Source: Candidatus Peribacteria bacterium
GTDB taxonomy: Bacteria > Patescibacteriota > Gracilibacteria > UBA1369 > LOWO2-01-FULL-3
DNA: 11,742 bases
Assembly: GCA_943359415.1 (NCBI GenBank)
Contig: CALRHQ010000029.1
Span: forward strand, 1 to 11,742
Direction of reading: 5' to 3'
The notes under the pieces are model-generated. The model saw only the letters and a program-made list of their open reading frames with translations, did no database searches and was not told the origin of the DNA. Of the stretch, positions 7,320-11,742 are shown piece by piece (positions within the stretch are counted from its first letter, which is position 1; every line of letters starts with the position of its first letter). Made by a program: the position numbers and the translations under genes.

Positions 7320-7361
7320 ATTATACAACATAAAAATATTACGAAAAGAGCTAGATGTCAA
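7320..7361 (-). promoter_or_regulatory. Promoter region of the TrmB-type gene, with repeated AAAATATTA
   Basis: On the minus strand a perfect -35 TTGACA (7361-7356) is followed after 17 bases by TATTTT (7338-7333). A perfect TATAAT (7325-7320) lies closer, 8 bases from the ATG at 7311; use of it would give a near-leaderless transcript, but it lacks a good -35. The 9-mer AAAATATTA occurs twice (7315-7323 and 7333-7341), 18 bases apart, overlapping both -10 boxes, and could be an operator pair for autoregulation (speculative in A+T-rich DNA). The rest of 7312-7542 holds a small TTTTGC/GCAAAA hairpin at 7401-7417 and no gene. Confidence 0.45.
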
Positions 7362-7487
7362 CACGCTTTCACAAAATGCTCGACCTCTGTAGCTTTTAAA
7401 TTTTGCGCTTAGCAAAAACAACAAACATCGTTAGGCCAAAAGCTTTACCTTCACCAGATCACCACAGTCAAACAATATTCACAATAT

Positions 7488-7516
7488 TTGACTAGCCTGC
7501 AACCTAAGGCTAATAT
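7488..7516 (+). promoter_or_regulatory. Promoter for the class I methyltransferase gene
   Basis: TTGACT (7488-7493), a 17-base spacer and TAATAT (7511-7516). Predicted start is near 7523, leaving about 20 bases before ATG 7543. Two copies of ACAATATT (7472-7479 and 7481-7488) run into the -35 and could bind a regulator. It is divergent from the TrmB-type promoter. Confidence 0.5.
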
Positions 7517-7542
7517 TACATCCTAACTTTAGCAATAAACAT

Positions 7543-8274
7543 ATGACATTCACTCCGGACCAATTCATTTCCTCGTCCATCATAAAATTTGGCAAATTAA
7601 ATCAATACATCCAAGAAAAACTTATTTCAGACTTTTCTGCAATAAAAGGAAATATGATGATGATGGAAGGCCTTCACCTATACATAAAAGAAAATTTGGA
7701 AACTCTCAAGGCGAAACAAAAAATTGAAATTTTAGATGTAGGCCCTGCAATAGGCGCACTTTCAACATTATTTACTCTACAAACATTAAACGAATTCGGG
7801 CTTTTGGAAAAAGCTCAGATTCATCTTTTTGACGTATCCGCAAAAGTAATAGAACAAACCTTAAACTGCAAATTTTTCTTTCCGGACAGCATCATAAATC
7901 CAAAACTCAAAAATCCTATTCATCAAAAACTACGACAGGCAAAAGGCGAAGTCGGATCTGCCGAAAAACTTCCATGGAAAAATGAAAAATTCGATATCGT
8001 TCTTGCCGGATTTTTATTTTGTCATATTCATGATTCTGTAAAACCACTTGTTTCAAAAGAGATAGAAAGAGTTGCGAAAAAAGGAGGATTTATCGGTATA
8101 GCTGAACACGCCGACACAGTCGGCCTTTCGTCACAAAAAGACAAGATTGACGCCACAACTATCACTTCAAAAGTATCACCTGTGCGACTTCAAAAACTGT
8201 TCTCTGCCGCAAAAATCACATTCAAAAGCCGAAAAGCAAAAGACAACTCCTACTCAATTTGCATACAGAAATAA
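7543..8274 (+). CDS. SAM-dependent methyltransferase, class I (UbiE/methyltransf_11-like)
   Basis: The 243-residue protein shows the class I Rossmann pattern: motif I ILDVGPAIG (63-71), an acidic residue closing strand beta-2 (D97 in LFDVS), motif II GSAEKLPW (138-145), which contacts the adenine of SAM, and the strand-4 segment FDIVLAGFLFCHI from 150. A second Gly-Gly turn (VAKKGGFIGIAEHA) matches motif III. This layout belongs to small-molecule methyltransferases of the methyltransf_11/25 type; nothing reveals the acceptor. Compared with the family, the 63 residues before motif I are long and include an unusual run of four Met (38-41). It starts from its own promoter, diverges from the TrmB-type regulator, and lies 36 bases before the M15 peptidase gene, which has its own promoter. 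Confidence 0.8.
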   Translation: MTFTPDQFISSSIIKFGKLNQYIQEKLISDFSAIKGNMMMMEGLHLYIKENLETLKAKQKIEILDVGPAIGALSTLFTLQTLNEFGLLEKAQIHLFDVSAKVIEQTLNCKFFFPDSIINPKLKNPIHQKLRQAKGEVGSAEKLPWKNEKFDIVLAGFLFCHIHDSVKPLVSKEIERVAKKGGFIGIAEHADTVGLSSQKDKIDATTITSKVSPVRLQKLFSAAKITFKSRKAKDNSYSICIQK

Positions 8275-8275
8275 A

Positions 8276-8304
8276 TTGAAAAGAATCTCCATGTGGGCTA
8301 AAAT
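8276..8304 (+). promoter_or_regulatory. Promoter placing the M15 peptidase mRNA start at its ATG
   Basis: TTGAAA (8276-8281), a 17-base spacer and TAAAAT (8299-8304), each matching five of six consensus bases. The expected start is at about 8310-8312, which is the ATG at 8311, so the transcript would be leaderless. This is one of the best promoter matches in the window. Confidence 0.6.
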
Positions 8305-8314
8305 TCACACATGG
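8289..8314 (+). other. Hairpin covering the start codon of the peptidase gene
   Basis: CCATGTG (8289-8295) pairs perfectly with CACATGG (8308-8314) around a 12-base loop that holds the -10 box. The 3' arm contains the ATG at 8311. In a transcript reading through from the methyltransferase gene, this 7-bp G+C-containing stem would hide the start codon; in the leaderless transcript the left arm would be absent. Confidence 0.4.
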
Positions 8315-9420
8315 GAAGATTAGACAAACCAAAAAGATTTGAGCAAAAACAAAAAACAGACATAAAACTTCGAAGAAAACTTCTTATAGAAAAATTAAGG
8401 AAACAAAATGCAAAAAAAAGGGAAATTTTCTCGAATTTAAATGAAAAATTAAAATCTCCAAGAAAAAAGCCGGTCTCTATTCCAAAAAAACTCACCACAG
8501 CTCCAAAAAAGCCAACTTCGACTCCTAAAAAAGCACTGACACGCATTCGCGCAAAAGAAAAACCGGAAAAACCAAAATATTTTCAACTTCCAAACGGCAT
8601 AAAAGCAAGAATTCTAAGTCAAAGAGAAAAAAATCAGCGTGGAATCACTGAAGCTAGAGACACTCTAGGGCCAAAATTAAGATTAAGAAACAAATGTCCG
8701 GGACCAAAACAACTTGAAAAGATAAGGAAAACAAGCGAATTTTTCGACCCAAACAACGCAGGAACTCCTTTGGTCGAAATAAACGAAATAGATTTAGACA
8801 AAACGATTTTGACATGCGGAACACCACAAGATCCAGTTCACTATAAATTAAAGGAATTTTTAAGAATCGATCCAAAAGACATATCAGATGCACCAAAAGG
8901 AACATACTTCACAATAGATGGCCAGTATTACAGAAAGATAACACGTCTAAATCCGGCAATAATTAGAAAATTCGGAAGATTACACCAAGAACTGGAAGAT
9001 TTGGTAAATAAATTTCCGGAATTTCCGAAAAAAAATCTACTAACCCAAGGACCGAGATTTATGATCGATGCGGCAAATCAACTTTTGAGAGGACCAAAAA
9101 GGGTAAGCGTCCGATTGTACATAGATGAAAACTATAGGTCCTACGGAGAAAATGTTTGCACATATGTTAAAAAGGAAACAGGAGGTAGTGATATAAAATA
9201 CGGAAGTATACACACTTCAGGTAACGCATTGGATTTAGAAACATTCATCCTTATAAATGGAAAAAAAATAAACGGCAAAGAGGCAGAAATCCTTTTAAGA
9301 AAAGCCATAACAGCCGAATGGACTAAACTAGGGGGAGGCCGGGGATTTTACACAACTCGCAGAAATTTTCACATGGACTCGCGCAACGGAGTAGGCCAAT
9401 GGGGACCGGAATGGGAATAA
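8311..9420 (+). CDS. M15-type zinc peptidase domain with basic repetitive N-terminus
   Basis: The C-terminal part carries the M15 (VanY/DUF882-like) zinc signature: SIHTSGNALD with ligands H301 and D308 in the H-x6-D spacing, then GGGRGFYTTRRNFHMDSR with H354 and D356, followed by a Trp-Gly near the end (QWGPEW). Such enzymes cut D-Ala-containing peptidoglycan cross-bridges or stem peptides. The 369-residue protein is much longer than a lone catalytic domain. Residues 1-95 are strongly basic, helix-prone at first, then tandem seven-residue units beginning PKK (about 56-80). Residues 96-260 are a conserved-looking but unrecognised region. There is no signal peptide or membrane helix, which is unexpected for a cell-wall enzyme. 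The gene has its own promoter and a start-codon hairpin. M15 family call is good; biological role is open. Confidence 0.72.
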   Translation: MGRLDKPKRFEQKQKTDIKLRRKLLIEKLRKQNAKKREIFSNLNEKLKSPRKKPVSIPKKLTTAPKKPTSTPKKALTRIRAKEKPEKPKYFQLPNGIKARILSQREKNQRGITEARDTLGPKLRLRNKCPGPKQLEKIRKTSEFFDPNNAGTPLVEINEIDLDKTILTCGTPQDPVHYKLKEFLRIDPKDISDAPKGTYFTIDGQYYRKITRLNPAIIRKFGRLHQELEDLVNKFPEFPKKNLLTQGPRFMIDAANQLLRGPKRVSVRLYIDENYRSYGENVCTYVKKETGGSDIKYGSIHTSGNALDLETFILINGKKINGKEAEILLRKAITAEWTKLGGGRGFYTTRRNFHMDSRNGVGQWGPEWE

Positions 9421-9440
9421 AATTGGCCACAGGTAAAAGC

Positions 9441-9469
9441 TTTACAGCGGAAACAATAGATGTTATTCT
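9441..9469 (+). promoter_or_regulatory. Promoter for the copper oxidase operon
   Basis: TTTACA (9441-9446), a 17-base spacer, then TATTCT (9464-9469). Predicted start is near 9476, 15 bases before ATG 9491. The -35 overlaps an AAAGCTTT palindrome (9436-9443). The flanking 11-mer AAAAGCTTTAC (9435-9445) also occurs at 7438-7448, upstream of the methyltransferase gene. No Shine-Dalgarno motif follows. Confidence 0.45.
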
Positions 9470-9490
9470 CGAAATCTCGTATACGACAAA

Positions 9491-10657
9491 ATGGCAAAAT
9501 CAAAATTAATTTCGGCGACAGGAGTACTGATTATATCCATAGGATTAATCTTTACATTTTTACCGAATTTCACTAAAGATACTCACACAACACAGACTTC
9601 TGAAATAAAATCAGAATCGGATTTTGACAAGATGAAAATGGCTGCAAAAAATTGTACAAATCCATCGGATACGGATCCGAATTGTCTACAATCATTCGAA
9701 GAATTAAAAAAGGAAAGTGGACACACTCAGGCTCAAAAATCAGCCCAAGAAAAAATCGGAATTGTTGGAGAATACGGAAAAGATGACGGATTTGATGCGA
9801 CAGAATATTTATCAACATGGAATTACAACAATCTTCCTCCAAACGAAAGAAGCAAGTATTACAAAGAAACACCGCGAGCCGACGGAAGTTTACTGAGAGA
9901 ATATTGGCTTTCTGCCGAAGATAAAGAAATCGAAATAGCCCCTGGAATTTTTTTCCCGGCATGGACATACAACGGTCAAGTTCCCGCTCCAACAATCAGG
10001 GCCACCGAAGGAGATCGGATAAAAATTTACTTCACAAACAAGGGCACAAAGCCTCACACAATGCACTTCCATGGATTCCATCCTGCAAATATGGACGGCT
10101 CAATGCCTGAAGATTTTGTTTATCCTGGAAAAGATTTCACTTACGAATTTGATGCAGATCCATTTGGAATTCACCTGTTTCATTGTCACTCTGTTCCATT
10201 AAAACAACACATAAGCAAAGGTCTTTACGGAGCATACATTGTCGATCCTAAGATTGACACAAGGCCAAAAGCCGACAAAGAAATGGTTATGATAATGAAT
10301 GCCTTTGACACAACTTTGGATGGAGAGAATGAAGTGTATGCGGTAAATTCAAAAGCATTTTATTACGCCATGAATCCTATAAAGGTCAAAAAAAGCGAAT
10401 TGATAAGAGTTTATTTGATAAACATGGTTGAATTTGATCCGATAAATTCTTTCCACTTACACGCATCATTCTTTGATGAATATAAAACCGGAACAAAGCA
10501 AGAACCAAATGCTTTCACGGATATCGTATCCTTTGTTCAAGGAGAAAGATCTATCTTGGATTTGAAATTCAAATATCCAGGAATGTATATGTTCCACGCA
10601 CACATATCGGAATTTACAGAACTTGGATGGATGGGATTCTTTGAAGTAACAGAATGA
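9491..10657 (+). CDS. Membrane-anchored two-domain multicopper oxidase
   Basis: Residues 5-26 form an N-terminal membrane helix without a clear cleavage site, so the enzyme probably faces outward as an anchored protein. A polar linker follows to about 110. Cupredoxin domain 1 has PHTMHFHGFH (188-197) and LFHCHSVPLKQHISKGL (229-245); domain 2 has SFHLHASF (320-327) and MFHAH (367-371). The four H-x-H motifs match the trinuclear copper site of multicopper oxidases. H189, C232 and H240 form a type 1 copper site in domain 1 with Leu245 where copper nitrite reductases have the Met ligand. Domain 2 has no Cys, hence no type 1 copper. The reaction should be oxidation of a donor (metal ion, phenol or cupredoxin) with reduction of O2 to water. 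It overlaps the CuA gene by 4 bases (ATGA) and heads the operon. Confidence 0.85.
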   Translation: MAKSKLISATGVLIISIGLIFTFLPNFTKDTHTTQTSEIKSESDFDKMKMAAKNCTNPSDTDPNCLQSFEELKKESGHTQAQKSAQEKIGIVGEYGKDDGFDATEYLSTWNYNNLPPNERSKYYKETPRADGSLLREYWLSAEDKEIEIAPGIFFPAWTYNGQVPAPTIRATEGDRIKIYFTNKGTKPHTMHFHGFHPANMDGSMPEDFVYPGKDFTYEFDADPFGIHLFHCHSVPLKQHISKGLYGAYIVDPKIDTRPKADKEMVMIMNAFDTTLDGENEVYAVNSKAFYYAMNPIKVKKSELIRVYLINMVEFDPINSFHLHASFFDEYKTGTKQEPNAFTDIVSFVQGERSILDLKFKYPGMYMFHAHISEFTELGWMGFFEVTE

Positions 10658-11022
10658 AAAAAATACACATAATTTTTACGATTTTCTTACTCTTAAGCGC
10701 TGGATGCGGCAAAACAGATCAGATAGAAAAGAAAATCCTAACTGAAAATATAAAAGAATTCACTGTCACAGCAAAACAATTTGTATTCGAACCAACAATA
10801 ATCGAAGTAAACAAAGGAGACAAAGTAAAATTAATAGTCACAAGCACAGATCTCTCTCACGGATTTTCAATCCTTGAGTACGGAATCAACGAAAGAGTCA
10901 ATCCCGGAGAAAGCATCATCGTAGAATTTATAGCAGACAAAGAAGGAGAATTCACGATGTTTTGCTCAGTATATTGCGGCGAAAATCATAGCGAAATGAA
11001 AGGAAAATTAATCGTTAAATAA
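10654..11022 (+). CDS. CuA-type cupredoxin lipoprotein (COX2-like)
   Basis: The 122-residue protein begins with a lipoprotein signal (MKKIHIIFTIFLLL, then SAGC, lipid-bearing Cys18). The rest is one cupredoxin domain. It carries all side-chain ligands of the binuclear CuA centre of cytochrome oxidase subunit II: H69 (LSHGF), then C104-x3-C108-G-x2-H112-x2-M115. The residue that is Glu in subunit II, which binds through its backbone, is Val106 here. CuA domains accept and pass single electrons. Subunit II normally has one or two membrane helices before this domain; here a lipid anchor replaces them and no oxidase subunit I is nearby. Start ATG overlaps the stop of the multicopper oxidase, and the ZIP-like gene starts 1 base after its stop, so it is likely the electron partner of the oxidase (inference). 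Confidence 0.85.
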   Translation: MKKIHIIFTIFLLLSAGCGKTDQIEKKILTENIKEFTVTAKQFVFEPTIIEVNKGDKVKLIVTSTDLSHGFSILEYGINERVNPGESIIVEFIADKEGEFTMFCSVYCGENHSEMKGKLIVK

Positions 11023-11023
11023 A

Positions 11024-11742
11024 ATGGAAAATCAACAAAACAAGCAAAGTAAAATAAAAGTTTTAATAGGAGCTTTATTGCCACTTATATTATTGGGAGT
11101 TCTTTTATTTGCTTTTGTAAAATTCGGTCCACTTGGTATTTTTAAATCATCAGTCGCCCCGATAGAGAATATTTTTATAGAAAGAGTTGTTTTTTCAAAT
11201 GAGCATATTTCGCTGGAGGTATTTAACGACGGCCCTGAACCAGTTACCATAGCGCAAGCCCTTGTAAACGACGCTTATTGGCAATTCGAAATGACTCCAA
11301 GCAACACGCTTGAACCATTGGATAACGGAAAAATTGAAATAGACTATCCATGGCTTGAAGGAGATTTCGAAAAAATAACTTTAGTTTCAAGAAACGGAGT
11401 CACATTCGAAAAAGAAATAGATGTTGCGACAATTACTCCACAGTTCAATTGGTTTTATCTGAGAACATTTGCATTACTTGGAATTTACGTAGGAGTTATA
11501 CCTGTTCTTTTAGGATTATTATGGCTTCCATTTTTGAGAACGCTAAAAGAACAATGGTATAGTTTTTTTCTAGCCTTGACCGTCGGCTTACTTATATTTT
11601 TAGGATTTGATGCACTTGCAGAATCATTTGATCTTTTAGAAGCTATTCCAAGTGCATACAATGGAATTGGACTAATATTAATAGGATTTACATTATCAAT
11701 CCTTATTTTATCAGCAATAAGTTACAAATCCGAACATCATAA
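11024..11742 (+). CDS. ZIP-like metal transporter with N-terminal outer domain (3' partial)
   Basis: The frame runs from ATG 11024 to the end of the window without a stop (239 visible residues). Layout: a membrane helix at 13-34; a soluble, predicted extracytoplasmic beta-rich domain at about 40-140 with D-A-Y-W-Q-F (83-88) and Y-P-W (108-110); then helices at about 148-171, 179-199 and 214-233, and a His-containing loop (SEHH) at the cut edge. The outer domain and the LALTVGLLIFLGFDALAE segment (183-200) recall a group of ZIP-family transporters with such an N-terminal extension, which move Zn, Fe or other divalent ions. The diagnostic ZIP helices 4 and 5 (H-N-x-x-D/E-G) would lie beyond the window, so the call rests on the N-terminal half. 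It is 1 base from the CuA gene and probably translationally coupled. Confidence 0.65.
   Translation, partial: MENQQNKQSKIKVLIGALLPLILLGVLLFAFVKFGPLGIFKSSVAPIENIFIERVVFSNEHISLEVFNDGPEPVTIAQALVNDAYWQFEMTPSNTLEPLDNGKIEIDYPWLEGDFEKITLVSRNGVTFEKEIDVATITPQFNWFYLRTFALLGIYVGVIPVLLGLLWLPFLRTLKEQWYSFFLALTVGLLIFLGFDALAESFDLLEAIPSAYNGIGLILIGFTLSILILSAISYKSEHH

Noticed and set aside
9573..9995. A 140-codon open frame on the minus strand inside the oxidase gene
   Set aside because: It lies wholly within a well-supported gene, has no recognisable motif or promoter, and reads as an antisense shadow.
9491..10657. Copper nitrite reductase (NirK)
   Set aside because: Four H-x-H motifs form a multicopper oxidase trinuclear site and the Met axial ligand is absent, so an O2-reducing oxidase is the better call.
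10654..10672. UGA read as glycine (code 25, as in Gracilibacteria/Absconditabacteria)
   Set aside because: Every gene is full length with Gly encoded by GGN and no in-frame TGA. The one TGA, at 10655-10657, ends the oxidase exactly at the next gene's ATG, and reading through would add only five residues.
11032..11250. A 72-codon minus-strand open frame near the window end
   Set aside because: It overlaps the transporter gene, which has clear membrane-protein structure and tight operon spacing; the minus frame has no features.

Overview
The window is A+T-rich bacterial DNA carrying eleven protein genes. No rRNA, tRNA, CRISPR array or insertion sequence is visible. Bacterial origin is supported by sigma-70-like regions 2 and 4, S-layer-homology domains, a DoxX protein, lipobox signal peptides and -35/-10 promoters. 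A TrmB-family regulator, the lack of Shine-Dalgarno motifs at nearly every start and several divergent versions of common enzymes suggest a candidate-phylum lineage such as Patescibacteria (Peregrinibacteria- or Gracilibacteria-like). That placement is an inference and is not proven by the sequence. The code is standard: TAA, TAG and TGA all end genes and no gene has an in-frame TGA.

Layout. (1) 1-999, +: the 3' part of a pentapeptide-repeat/potassium-channel fusion that begins before the window, closed by a likely terminator. (2) 1128-3538, +: a probable operon of a DoxX membrane protein, a secreted S-layer-homology/fibronectin-III-like protein and a cation-dependent O-methyltransferase. (3) 7311-3552, -: a leftward run of a TrmB-type regulator, a predicted lipoprotein, a sigma-factor-like protein fused to a membrane anchor and an outer domain, and an RdgB/HAM1-type nucleotide pyrophosphatase overlapping the sigma-like gene by 50 bases. 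Internal promoters suggest at least three transcription units. (4) 7543-9420, +: a class I methyltransferase diverging from the TrmB gene, then a M15-type peptidase with a very basic repetitive N-terminus. (5) 9491-11742, +: a tightly coupled copper/metal operon of a membrane-anchored two-domain multicopper oxidase, a lipoprotein with a complete CuA (COX2-like) copper site, and a ZIP-like metal transporter cut by the window edge.

Most notable are the membrane-tethered sigma-like protein with its neighbouring lipoprotein, which looks like an unrecognised envelope-signalling unit, and the oxidase/CuA/ZIP operon, which looks like a self-contained extracytoplasmic copper redox and metal-handling module without a visible cytochrome oxidase. 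Two genes (7311 and 8311) have promoter -10 boxes placed so that their mRNAs would be leaderless.
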